Positions 1-6,657 of a stretch of DNA of 13,422 bases are shown here, piece after piece. The DNA lies in assembly GCA_023415475.1 (NCBI GenBank), contig JAEZKL010000024.1, positions 1 to 13,422 of the forward strand. The letters are read 5' to 3'. The notes below the pieces were generated by a model. It did no database searches and was not told the DNA's origin. It saw only the letters and a list, made by a program, of their open reading frames with translations. This DNA is from Bacillota bacterium. Lineage in GTDB: Bacteria > Bacillota > Clostridia > Lachnospirales > Lachnospiraceae. A program made the position numbers and the translations under genes. Numbering within the stretch: the stretch's first letter is position 1; the number at the start of each line of letters is the position of its first letter.

Positions 1-213
1 GTAATTGCTAAATCACTCGTAGATCATCCCGATGAGGTTGTAGTTACGGAAAAAGAAACCGATAAAGCAATTGTTGTGGAATTAAAAGTCGCTTCTGAAG
101 ATATGGGTAAGGTAATCGGCAAACAAGGCCGTATCGCCAAGTCCATTCGTACCGTAGTAAAAGCAGCCGCAACAAAGGATGACAAAAAGGTAGTAGTTGA
201 GATTCTGCAATAG
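1..213 (+). CDS. khpA: KH-domain RNA-binding protein KhpA (5' end missing)
   Basis: The frame is open from the first base and ends at TAG 211-213, giving 70 residues. The family is usually about 75-80 residues, so only a few N-terminal residues are missing. The visible part has the type II KH core: a beta strand (AIVVELKVA), then VIGKQGRIAKSIR with the GxxG loop as GKQG, a helix ending KAAA, and a final strand VVVEIL. KhpA is a small RNA-binding protein that, as known in other Firmicutes, pairs with KhpB/Jag and affects cell division and sRNA/mRNA binding. Its usual place is directly after rpsP (S16) and before rimM, which fits the genes that follow. A terminator follows at 251-317, so this gene probably ends an ffh-rpsP-khpA transcript. 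Identification is strong; function in this organism is inferred. Confidence 0.92.
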   Translation, partial: VIAKSLVDHPDEVVVTEKETDKAIVVELKVASEDMGKVIGKQGRIAKSIRTVVKAAATKDDKKVVVEILQ

Positions 214-250
214 CAGTAATTCAATTGCAGTTTTTCCTGTACTGAAAGAC

Positions 251-317
251 AGAAGCTGTCTGTTATGTCATATGAAATGTCATTTTCATAAGGGACATAG
301 TAGCACAGCTTCTTTTT
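251..317 (+). terminator. Intrinsic terminator after khpA
   Basis: AGAAGCTGT (251-259) pairs perfectly with ACAGCTTCT (305-313). An inner segment TATGTC pairs with GACATA, and the apex TATGAAA/TTTTCATA can also close. The stem runs straight into a T-rich tract (to 317). This is a long branched-stem form of a rho-independent terminator. The rest of the gap to rimM (318-507) shows no other clear element. A possible -10 (TATACT, 446-451) has no convincing -35. Confidence 0.8.
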
Positions 318-507
318 ATACTAGTGTGAACAAAGGTGAAAGCTCACTGCAGATTATTTAACTCTTACTTATTGCGGTTCAACTGCTCTTTAACGTTTTG
401 CAGCTATGGGCAGCTTGAATGATAGTATTTGTACGAGTTTTTATATATACTAATATTAATCATAAAGGATACAATGCGTGAATAGAGTCGCAGCTATGGA
501 GGTTATA

Positions 508-1014
508 ATGGATAATTATCTTAGAGTCGGAGTTATTACAACCACCCACGGAGTTCGCGGAGAAGTAAAAGTATTTCCCACAACCGATGACCCAAGTCGT
601 TTTAAGGATTTGAAGAGGGTGTTTCTGGACACCGGGAAAGAAATGCTTCCCTTTGAGATAGAGGGTGTTAAATTCTTTAAACAGCTGGTAATACTTAAGT
701 TTAAAGGAATAGATAATATTAATGATATTGAAAAATATCGTGGCAAGGATCTTTTGATTCCCAGAGAGGATGCAGTTGCGCTCGAAGAGGGTGAGTATTT
801 TATTTTTGATTTGATTGATTCCGCCGTGTTCACAGATGACGGCAAGGAGTTGGGTGTATTAACCGAGATACTTACAACTGCTGCAAATGATGTCTATGTA
901 GTAAAGACCTCTTCCGGTAAGGAAATATTAATACCTTCCATTAAGGAATGCATTCTTGATATCGATGTTGATAACAAGAAGATTATCGTTCATCTCCTGG
1001 ATGGTCTGGTCTGA
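508..1014 (+). CDS. rimM: Ribosome maturation factor RimM
   Basis: RimM binds S19 in the 30S head and assists late maturation of the small subunit. The 168-residue product has the N-terminal RimM beta-barrel opening (YLRVGVITTTHGVRGEVKVF, residues 4-23), a LKFKGIDNINDIEKYRGKDL segment around residues 62-81, and a C-terminal PRC-barrel (about 92-168) with the typical DVYVVK and EILIPSI strands. Length is normal. I chose ATG 508 because GGAGG (498-502) sits 5 nt upstream and the protein then begins as in homologues. An in-frame GTG at 478 with AAAGGA (464-469) would add 10 residues and cannot be fully excluded. It is followed 49 nt later by trmD, its usual partner. Confidence 0.95.
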   Translation: MDNYLRVGVITTTHGVRGEVKVFPTTDDPSRFKDLKRVFLDTGKEMLPFEIEGVKFFKQLVILKFKGIDNINDIEKYRGKDLLIPREDAVALEEGEYFIFDLIDSAVFTDDGKELGVLTEILTTAANDVYVVKTSSGKEILIPSIKECILDIDVDNKKIIVHLLDGLV

Positions 1015-1063
1015 TCTCATTCAACTTTAAAAATATCGCTAAGAGAAAGGCATGGGTATTTCT

Positions 1064-1840
1064 ATGAATTTTCATGTACTGACGCTTTTTCCGGATATGA
1101 TAATGCAAGGACTGAATACCAGTATTACCGGGAGAGCAATCGATAAAGGCCTGATCTCTGTGAATACAGTCAATATCAGAGATTTCAGCGAAGATAAACA
1201 CTATAGAGTAGATGATTATCCTTATGGCGGCGGTGCCGGTATGGTGATGCAGGCCGAGCCGATCTATAAAGCATATGGATATCTGGTGAATCATATCAAA
1301 TTAGAGAAAGAGGAACCGAATACCTTTCATAAGCCCAAGGTTATCTATGTTACCCCACAGGGTAGTATTTTTAATCAGAGCATGGCCCAGGAATTTGCCG
1401 AGGAAGAGGATCTTATTTTCCTCTGCGGGCATTATGAGGGTATTGATGAACGCGTTCTTGATATGGTAGTTACCGATTATGTATCGATCGGTGACTATGT
1501 TCTGACCGGTGGAGAATTACCGGCGATGGTTATGATTGATGCAATCTCGAGATTGATTCCCGGTGTACTGAATAATAATGTTTCTTCCGAATTTGAATCC
1601 TTTCAGGATAGCCTCCTGGAATACCCTCAATATACAAGACCGGAGGTTTTTATGGGACAAAGAGTACCGGAGGTATTGCTGTCCGGACACCATGCGAATA
1701 TCGATGCCTGGAGGAGGCAGCAATCCATTCTTCGAACCTATGAGAGGCGCCCCGATCTGTTGGAGAAGGCAAATCTGACCGAGGAAGAGGGAGAGTTCCT
1801 AACGAGATTGATTTTCCAAAAGAATTTTGATGTATATTAA
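1064..1840 (+). CDS. trmD: tRNA (guanine37-N1)-methyltransferase TrmD
   Basis: TrmD uses S-adenosylmethionine to methylate G37 next to the anticodon of tRNAs reading CNN/CGG-type codons, which prevents +1 frameshifting. The 258-residue protein starts MNFHVLTLFPDM and carries GGGAGM (residues 55-60), CGHYEGIDER (121-130) and SIGDYVLTGGE (141-151). These are the SPOUT trefoil-knot and cofactor-loop signatures of the family; the Asp of IGDYVLTGGE is in the conserved knot motif. A C-terminal helical domain follows (FMGQRVPEVLLSGHH, WRRQQS). An in-frame ATG at 1052 would add MGIS, but its only ribosome-binding-like sequence (GAGAAAGG, ending at 1050) would be 1 nt away, so 1064 is preferred although its spacing is long (13 nt). 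Identity is secure; the exact start is less so. Confidence 0.95.
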   Translation: MNFHVLTLFPDMIMQGLNTSITGRAIDKGLISVNTVNIRDFSEDKHYRVDDYPYGGGAGMVMQAEPIYKAYGYLVNHIKLEKEEPNTFHKPKVIYVTPQGSIFNQSMAQEFAEEEDLIFLCGHYEGIDERVLDMVVTDYVSIGDYVLTGGELPAMVMIDAISRLIPGVLNNNVSSEFESFQDSLLEYPQYTRPEVFMGQRVPEVLLSGHHANIDAWRRQQSILRTYERRPDLLEKANLTEEEGEFLTRLIFQKNFDVY

Positions 1841-2021
1841 ATAATGTAACTAAACTAAGCATCTCCGATTTCGACAAAATGGATTGAATATAAATTATAA
1901 ACCTTTTACTGGTCTTAGAATTTTCATGGCAAAGTTACAGTTCAGCTTTATCTATGAGTATGGAAAAAGACTAGGGTAAAATGATTCCCATGGTGGGTAA
2001 TGCAATTTGATAAAAAATCGC

Positions 2022-2050
2022 TTGCAATTGTTGGATGTTTATGTTAAAGT
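2022..2050 (+). promoter_or_regulatory. Probable sigma-A promoter for rplS
   Basis: TTGCAA (2022-2027), a 17-nt spacer and TAAAGT (2045-2050), with a TGT extended -10 just before it. Transcription would start near 2057, leaving a leader of about 70 nt before rplS. The upstream part of the trmD-rplS gap (1841-2021) shows no ORF and no clear terminator, only a short CCCA/TGGG hairpin near 1984-2001. Confidence 0.55.
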
Positions 2051-2067
2051 AAGTTGTTGTGAGATAG

Positions 2068-2103
2068 GATGGTCCTCTGATGCAGCTTCGTGTCAAGAAC
2101 ATC
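2068..2103 (+). promoter_or_regulatory. Candidate structured leader of rplS (L19 leader-like)
   Basis: Within the predicted 5' leader, TGATGC (2078-2083) pairs with GTGTCA (2090-2095; two G-U pairs) around a 6-nt loop AGCTTC. GATG (2068-2071) pairs with CATC (2100-2103) to close an outer stem. Autoregulatory L19 leaders upstream of rplS are known in Firmicutes. The position and compact size fit, but I cannot match it to the family model by eye, so assignment to that family is inference. The structure stops just before the ribosome binding site at 2112-2120. Confidence 0.4.
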
Positions 2104-2125
2104 TAAATATTAAGGAGGTCACAAA

Positions 2126-2473
2126 ATGAACGATATTATTAAGAGTATTGAAGCAGAGCAGTTGAAAGCATCTGTTGCTGATTTCAACGTAGGCGACACG
2201 GTTCAGGTTTACGCAAAGGTAAAGGAAGGTAACCGTGAGAGACTTCAGGTTTTCGAAGGCACCGTATTAAAGAGACAGAACGGTGGAGCCAGAGAGACAT
2301 TTACAGTCAGAAAGACATCCAATGGTATTGGTGTAGAGAAGACTTGGCCACTTCACAGTCCTAGCATTGATCGTATTGAAGTAATCAGACGCGGTAAAGT
2401 TAGACAGGCTAAGCTGTTCTATTTACGTAATAGAGTTGGTAAGAGAGCAAAAGTAAAAGAGTTAATGAGATAG
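2126..2473 (+). CDS. rplS: Large-subunit ribosomal protein L19 (bL19)
   Basis: bL19 sits at the interface of the 50S and 30S subunits. The 115-residue product is full length and has the family landmarks: FNVGDTVQVYAKVKEG near residue 20, LQVFEGTVLKRQ (about 40-51), GIGVEKTWPLHSPSIDRIEVIRRGKVRQAKLFYLR (about 67-101), and a basic tail KRAKVKELMR. AAGGAGGTC (2112-2120) gives a near-ideal ribosome binding site for ATG 2126. It appears to have its own promoter and leader and is followed 7 nt after its stop by a strong terminator, so it can be made as a short high-level mRNA. Confidence 0.98.
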   Translation: MNDIIKSIEAEQLKASVADFNVGDTVQVYAKVKEGNRERLQVFEGTVLKRQNGGARETFTVRKTSNGIGVEKTWPLHSPSIDRIEVIRRGKVRQAKLFYLRNRVGKRAKVKELMR

Positions 2474-2480
2474 TACTACG

Positions 2481-2513
2481 AAGGGACAATACTTACGAGA
2501 TTGTCCCTTTTTT
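2481..2513 (+). terminator. Intrinsic terminator after rplS
   Basis: AAGGGACAAT (2481-2490) pairs perfectly with ATTGTCCCTT (2500-2509) around a 9-nt loop, and the T run continues to 2513. This is a textbook rho-independent terminator. Only 26 nt separate it from the lepB start, too little for a full promoter. Confidence 0.93.
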
Positions 2514-2539
2514 AACACGAAGAAAGGCTGAGTGTCTGT

Positions 2540-3148
2540 ATGGATTATGATTTTGACAGAGAAAGCAAAAAGCCATTGGTCATGAAAATATTCATTAAGA
2601 TATTAATCTGGGCTGCGCAGATAGCAGCTGTGATTTTTTTGGCTTATTTTATCGTATATTATGCTTTAGAGCGTACAAATATGGTTGGTATCTCCATGGA
2701 AACCACCTTAACGGACAAAGACCAGATCATCATCAATAAATTTTCCTACCGTTTCACGGAACCGAAACGTTATGATGTAATTGTGTTCAAAAAAAGCGGA
2801 AAAGAGCACAGCTATTATGATATTAAACGTATCATCGCCTTACCCGGTGAAAAGCTACAGATTATTGACGGTCTCATTTATATCAATGGCGAGGTCATCG
2901 ATGAGATTGTGAATGTTGAGCCCATGGGCAATTACGGACTCGCCGCCGAGGAAATCCTCTTAGAAGAGAATGAATATTTTGTATTGGGAGATAATCGTAA
3001 TAATAGCGAGGATAGCCGCTTTGCCAGCGTCGGAATGATCCGTCGGGAGGAAATTATCGGTGAAGCCTTTATTCGAACATCCCCCTTTAACTTTGTAAAT
3101 AAATTAAATTTGATCAAGGAAACTGAATCAGAAGAAGAAGGCGAGTAA
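2540..3148 (+). CDS. lepB: Signal peptidase I (type I leader peptidase)
   Basis: This membrane-anchored serine protease removes signal peptides from exported proteins on the outer face of the membrane. The 202-residue protein has one N-terminal transmembrane segment (about residues 18-41), typical of the Gram-positive type. Box B is ISMETTL with catalytic Ser52; the usual SMxPTL proline is replaced by Thr55. Box D is YYDIKRIIALPGE with the general-base Lys96, and box E is GDNRNNSEDSR (150-160). AGAAAGG (2521-2527) is a usable but distant ribosome binding site. It precedes rbgA by 22 nt and shares its transcript. Expression must come from read-through of the rplS terminator or from a promoter inside rplS that I could not identify. 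Confidence 0.94.
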   Translation: MDYDFDRESKKPLVMKIFIKILIWAAQIAAVIFLAYFIVYYALERTNMVGISMETTLTDKDQIIINKFSYRFTEPKRYDVIVFKKSGKEHSYYDIKRIIALPGEKLQIIDGLIYINGEVIDEIVNVEPMGNYGLAAEEILLEENEYFVLGDNRNNSEDSRFASVGMIRREEIIGEAFIRTSPFNFVNKLNLIKETESEEEGE

Positions 3149-3170
3149 CTCTCGTCTATTGGAGGTTACA

Positions 3171-4094
3171 ATGCATTTTCAATGGTATCCGGGTCATATG
3201 GCCAAGGCAAAACGTGCCATGCAGGAGGATATGAAGCTGATCGATGTGGTAATTGAGCTGGTGGATGCCAGAATACCATATTCCAGCACTAATCCAGATA
3301 TTGATTCGTTAGCAAAAAATAAATCACGGGTTATATTACTCAACAAAGCTGATATGGCAGACCAGCGCTATAACAATGCTTGGAAGGAATACTTTGAGTC
3401 AAAAGGTTATTTTGCAACTCTGGTGAATTCCAAGAGCGGTCAGGGTGTAAAACAGGTTCAGGATATCGTTAATAAAGCCTGCCAAGCCAAGATTGAGCGA
3501 GACCGGAGGAAGGGAATCCTTAATCGTCCGGTACGAGCCATGATTGTCGGTATACCTAATGTAGGGAAATCTACCTTTATTAATAGCTTTGTCGGTAAGG
3601 CGTCCACTAAAACCGGTAATAAGCCCGGTGTGACGAAGGGAAAGCAATGGATACGATTGAGTAAGACAATAGAACTTTTGGATACTCCCGGTATCCTATG
3701 GCCAAAGTTCGAGGATCAGTCCGTAGGGCTAAAGCTTGCTTTAATCGGCTCCATTAATGATACCATAATCAATACAACAGACCTTTCTATGGAATTAATT
3801 CTATTATTACAAAATAATTATCCGGAAGTATTAGTAGAACGATATGGTTTGAATCGCTCGGAAGAAGTTCTGGATATCAAAGGTGCAGCTAAGCTACTGG
3901 AACAGATTGCCATCAAGCGTTCCTGCCTTTTAAAGGGCGGAGAACCGGATTTAGACCGTGCTGCCGGACTTTTAGTGGAGGATTTCAGAAGCACCAAGCT
4001 TGGTAATATTACATTGGAGTTTCCTCTTGCGAAGAATAAGGAGCAGGGCAATGTGGAAGAAACACTTCAACCGGAGACTTCGAAGGAAGTTTAA
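3171..4094 (+). CDS. rbgA: Ribosome biogenesis GTPase RbgA (YlqF)
   Basis: RbgA is a circularly permuted GTPase needed for a late step of 50S assembly in Firmicutes. The 307-residue protein opens with QWYPGHMAKAKR and shows the permuted motif order: G4 NKAD (residues 58-61), then G1 GIPNVGKS (127-134), the G2 region PGVT (152-155), and G3 DTPG (171-174). The C-terminal part resembles the family's helical RNA-binding region. ATG 3171 is preferred over an in-frame TTG at 3159 because GGAGG (3161-3165) lies 5 nt upstream and the protein then starts as in homologues. It follows lepB by 22 nt, an arrangement common in clostridia. Confidence 0.96.
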   Translation: MHFQWYPGHMAKAKRAMQEDMKLIDVVIELVDARIPYSSTNPDIDSLAKNKSRVILLNKADMADQRYNNAWKEYFESKGYFATLVNSKSGQGVKQVQDIVNKACQAKIERDRRKGILNRPVRAMIVGIPNVGKSTFINSFVGKASTKTGNKPGVTKGKQWIRLSKTIELLDTPGILWPKFEDQSVGLKLALIGSINDTIINTTDLSMELILLLQNNYPEVLVERYGLNRSEEVLDIKGAAKLLEQIAIKRSCLLKGGEPDLDRAAGLLVEDFRSTKLGNITLEFPLAKNKEQGNVEETLQPETSKEV

Positions 4095-4110
4095 TGTTAT
4101 TATAAATCTC

Positions 4111-4131
4111 AGGCCTATTTAGAATGGGCTT
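4111..4131 (+). terminator. Weak terminator-like hairpin after rbgA
   Basis: AGGCCTATT (4111-4119) can pair with AATGGGCTT (4123-4131) around a TAG loop, using two G-T wobbles. The sequence after it (TCATTTCAT) is T-rich but interrupted, so termination would be partial at best. Confidence 0.35.
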
Positions 4132-4173
4132 TCATTTCATAAACACTTTTAAGAAACAATACACTTAAGAATG

Positions 4174-4190
4174 AGGAGGCAGCTCCTATG
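4174..4190 (+). promoter_or_regulatory. Ribosome binding site of rnhB inside a small hairpin
   Basis: The Shine-Dalgarno AGGAG (4174-4178) is perfectly complementary to CTCCT (4183-4187), which abuts the start codon at 4188, with loop GCAG. In mRNA this 5-bp helix would hide the ribosome binding site. The pairing is seen directly; any effect on translation is inferred. Confidence 0.45.
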
Positions 4191-4982
4191 ACTACGCAAC
4201 ATAATTTAAATGATGACTCACCAAAGAAAATATCCTTGATTAAGCTGGAATTTATGCAAGCGGGAAGTGATGATATTCCTACCTTATTGGAGAAGTATAG
4301 TACGGATGAACGCAGCGGTGTCATTACGGTTTGCAATCAATATCGGAATAAAGCTTTATCCCTTCAAAAGGAGTTGGATCGCCTGGAGAAGATGAAGGAA
4401 TACGAGAAGAAATATAGTAATTATGAATATATCTGCGGAATCGATGAGGTTGGAAGAGGACCCTTTGCAGGACCAGTAATTGCAGCCGCGGTTATACTGC
4501 CTAAAGATTGCGATATCCTTTATATCAATGATTCAAAGCAGCTCTCCGAGAAGAAGCGTGAGGAGCTCTACGATGAGATTGTCTCGAAGGCTCTCGCGTA
4601 CGGTATTGGAAGTGTACCTCCGAACCAGATTGATGAAATCAATATTCTTCAGGCAACCTACGAAGCAATGCGTAAAGCAATTGGTAATCTGAAAATAAAA
4701 CCCGACCTGTTACTAAATGATGCAGTTACGATCCCCGGAGTCGAAATTAAACAGGTTCCGATTATTAAGGGTGATGCGAAGAGCATCTCAATCGCAGCAG
4801 CAAGTATCATTGCCAAGGTGACCAGGGATCGAATGATGGGAGCCTATCATCAGGTCTTCCCACAGTATGATTTTGCAAGCAATAAGGGCTATGGCTCTGC
4901 AAAGCATATCGAAGCTATTAAGCATTATGGATTGACCCCGATTCATCGCAGAACCTTTGTTACGAATTTTATTACAGAGTAG
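4188..4982 (+). CDS. rnhB: Ribonuclease HII
   Basis: RNase HII cuts RNA in RNA-DNA hybrids and single ribonucleotides left in DNA. The 264-residue protein has an N-terminal extension of about 80 residues with a charged helical part (RNKALSLQKELDRLEKMKEYEKKY), as in the longer Bacillus-type enzymes. The catalytic domain then starts at GIDEVGRGPFAGP (84-96), with metal-binding Asp86 and Glu87. Further family motifs are LLLNDAV, KGDAKSISIAAASIIAKVTRD with a late catalytic Asp, and the C-terminal KGYGSAKHIEAIKHYG plus HRRTF. The start at ATG 4188 follows GAGGAGG by about 8 nt; that site lies in a small hairpin. The family usually sits beside rbgA, as here (93-nt gap). Confidence 0.96.
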   Translation: MTTQHNLNDDSPKKISLIKLEFMQAGSDDIPTLLEKYSTDERSGVITVCNQYRNKALSLQKELDRLEKMKEYEKKYSNYEYICGIDEVGRGPFAGPVIAAAVILPKDCDILYINDSKQLSEKKREELYDEIVSKALAYGIGSVPPNQIDEINILQATYEAMRKAIGNLKIKPDLLLNDAVTIPGVEIKQVPIIKGDAKSISIAAASIIAKVTRDRMMGAYHQVFPQYDFASNKGYGSAKHIEAIKHYGLTPIHRRTFVTNFITE

Positions 4983-5062
4983 TAATATTACATAGTCCGC
5001 TACAGCATCTCACAAGGCTGAGTGATTAATAATTTGATTTTAGTGGTCAGGAGGACTGATGC

Positions 5063-5362
5063 ATGGAAGCTAACGATAAGAATCAAAAAAAGAAAACCGC
5101 CGTCGCTCTTTCCTATGATCCATCTGAGCAAGCACCTAAGGTGATTGCCTCCGGCAGAGGTTATCTAGCCGAGAAGATTATTGATAGAGCAAAGGAGGCC
5201 GATATTCCCCTTCATAAGGACGAAAAGCTTGCAGACACCTTGTCCAAGCTGGAAATCGGAGATATGATTCCTCCAGAGCTATATGAGGTTGTTGCCGAGA
5301 TATTATTCTTTGTCGATCGAATGGATCGGATGAAGAGTAAGGTTGGTATGGACCATGAATAA
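5063..5362 (+). CDS. ylqH: Free-standing FlhB/EscU C-terminal-domain-like protein (YlqH type)
   Basis: The 99-residue product matches the cytoplasmic C-terminal domain of the flagellar/type III export switch protein FlhB: AVALSYDPSEQAPKVIASG (about 13-31), LAEKIIDRAKEADIPLHKDEKLADTL, then IGDMIPPELYEVVAEILFFV. The transmembrane half of FlhB is absent, and the NPTH autocleavage motif that would precede AVAL is replaced by KKKT. Bacillus subtilis has a similar small gene, ylqH, in the same neighbourhood; its function is not established as far as I know. AGGAGGA (5049-5055) lies 7 nt before ATG 5063. It overlaps yraN by 8 nt (ATGAATAA), suggesting translational coupling. It has no export-apparatus neighbours here. 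Confidence 0.85.
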   Translation: MEANDKNQKKKTAVALSYDPSEQAPKVIASGRGYLAEKIIDRAKEADIPLHKDEKLADTLSKLEIGDMIPPELYEVVAEILFFVDRMDRMKSKVGMDHE

Positions 5363-5705
5363 CAGAGCGGTCGGTACGGAATATGAAGTTAAGGCCTCCG
5401 GTTACCTGGAGAAAAACGGATATCGGATATTAGAGCGCAATTTTCGATGTAAAATAGGAGAGATTGACTTGATTGGAAGAAACGATGGATATCTCTGCTT
5501 TATCGAGGTGAAATATCGCTCCAGTTCTACTAAGGGTTTTCCTGCAGAGGCAATTACACCGAATAAAATGCGGAGAATTACACGAACCGCACAGTATTAT
5601 ATGCTGCTACATAAGCTTCCCGTGGACACCCCCTGCCGCTTTGATGCCGTGGTAATTCTTGATAATGAACTTTCTCTTATTAAGAATGCCTTTGATGGGA
5701 TGTAG
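5355..5705 (+). CDS. yraN: YraN family (UPF0102) endonuclease-like protein
   Basis: This 116-residue protein belongs to the YraN/UPF0102 family, which has a restriction-endonuclease-like fold; its cellular role is not settled. The start NNRAVGTEYEVKASGYLEKNGYRILERNFR is typical. The putative active site is visible: Glu36 and Asp38 in GEIDLI, then the ExK motif of FIEVKYR (Glu51, Lys53). The C-terminal part has KMRRITRTAQYYM and CRFDAVVI, also family features. ATG 5355 overlaps the ylqH stop and gives the normal N-terminus; an in-frame TTG at 5343 would add four residues without benefit. The ribosome binding site is weak, in line with coupling to the upstream gene. Confidence 0.92.
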   Translation: MNNRAVGTEYEVKASGYLEKNGYRILERNFRCKIGEIDLIGRNDGYLCFIEVKYRSSSTKGFPAEAITPNKMRRITRTAQYYMLLHKLPVDTPCRFDAVVILDNELSLIKNAFDGM

Positions 5706-5710
5706 ACGAT

Positions 5711-5739
5711 TTGACACTCTAATCATTTGATGATAGTAC
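5711..5739 (+). promoter_or_regulatory. Probable sigma-A promoter for pgeF
   Basis: A perfect -35 TTGACA (5711-5716) is followed by a 17-nt spacer and TAGTAC (5734-5739). A TGA extended -10 precedes the weak -10. It lies just after the yraN stop and about 40 nt before pgeF, so it would begin a pgeF-radical SAM transcript. Confidence 0.5.
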
Positions 5740-5781
5740 ATATATTTATAACACTGCTTAACACAGTATGGAGAGGTAGCT

Positions 5782-6636
5782 ATGAAACTTGAGAATACAA
5801 CGAATGCACAGATTGATTTTAGCTTGGAGGTTCCCTATCTGTCATTTCCGGCATTATCGAAAATACCCTTCATAAAGCATGGCTTTTCGACTCGCATAGG
5901 CGGGGTTAGTGACGGGATGTTCTCCAGCATGAATCTAGGCAGAGGTAATGGCCCTGTCAAAGATGAGAAAGACAAGGTTATCGAGAATTACCGAAGAATA
6001 TCAAGAAGTATCGGTATTGATGTAGATAGTATTGTAATATCCCAACAGGTACATAAGACCAACATCCGTGTTGTCACCGCCAAAGACCGTGGAAAGGGAT
6101 TATTTATACCGCGGGATTATAGTGAAATCGATGGTTTGATAACGAATGAGCCGGGTATTACTCTTGTTACCAAATATGCGGATTGTGTTCCTCTATATTT
6201 CGTTGATACGAAGCAGAAAGCCATTGGATTAACCCATTCCGGCTGGAGAGGAACCGTCGCGGGGATCGGAAGCTGTACCGTAGAAGAGCTTCACTGCCAA
6301 TATGGAAGCGAACCAAAGGATATTATTGCTGTAATTGGCCCTTCCATCTGCAAAGAATGCTTCGAGATAGGCGAGGACGTAGCAGTTGAATTTGAAAAAG
6401 CGTTTCCTGAAGCGTATGACTTGAAAATTCTTGCAAGAATTGGGGATAGCAGCAAATATCTTTGTGATTTATGGGTTGCAAACCGCCAGGTACTAATAAA
6501 AGCAGGACTTCCTGAGGAGAATATTCATATCAGTGGTGTCTGTACCTGTTGTAATGATGAAATCTTATTTTCCCATCGGAAAACAGCCGGCAAGCGCGGA
6601 AGCCTTGCTGCCTTTTTAGCGATTAAGGAATTCTGA
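5782..6636 (+). CDS. pgeF: PgeF/YfiH/LACC1 family protein (DUF152)
   Basis: This is a 284-residue member of the family once called polyphenol oxidase or laccase-like. Members have been reported as peptidoglycan-editing factor PgeF and as purine nucleoside phosphorylase/adenosine deaminase enzymes, so the substrate here is open. The zinc site is visible: His91 in QQVHKT, Cys135 in YADCVPLYF and His152 in THSGWRGT. Also seen are the N-terminal HGFSTRIGGVS (33-43) and C-terminal CTCCNDEILFSHRK and GSLAAFLAI, all family signatures. GAGAGG lies just upstream of ATG 5782. A promoter-like site precedes it, and the radical SAM gene follows after roughly 20 nt, so the two are probably co-transcribed. 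Confidence 0.93.
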   Translation: MKLENTTNAQIDFSLEVPYLSFPALSKIPFIKHGFSTRIGGVSDGMFSSMNLGRGNGPVKDEKDKVIENYRRISRSIGIDVDSIVISQQVHKTNIRVVTAKDRGKGLFIPRDYSEIDGLITNEPGITLVTKYADCVPLYFVDTKQKAIGLTHSGWRGTVAGIGSCTVEELHCQYGSEPKDIIAVIGPSICKECFEIGEDVAVEFEKAFPEAYDLKILARIGDSSKYLCDLWVANRQVLIKAGLPEENIHISGVCTCCNDEILFSHRKTAGKRGSLAAFLAIKEF

Positions 6637-6657
6637 TAGAAAGATACGGTGTATGTT

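Noticed and set aside
516..845. Open frame of 109 codons on the - strand
   Set aside because: It is antisense to rimM, has low-complexity Ser-rich content and no ribosome binding site.
1984..2001. CCCA/TGGG hairpin as a trmD terminator
   Set aside because: The stem is short with a bulge, no T run follows, and it lies more than 140 nt after the trmD stop.
5063..5705. Remnant of a type III secretion or flagellar locus
   Set aside because: Only the FlhB C-terminal-like domain is present, and the gene is a known small neighbour of rnhB in Firmicutes rather than a fragment.
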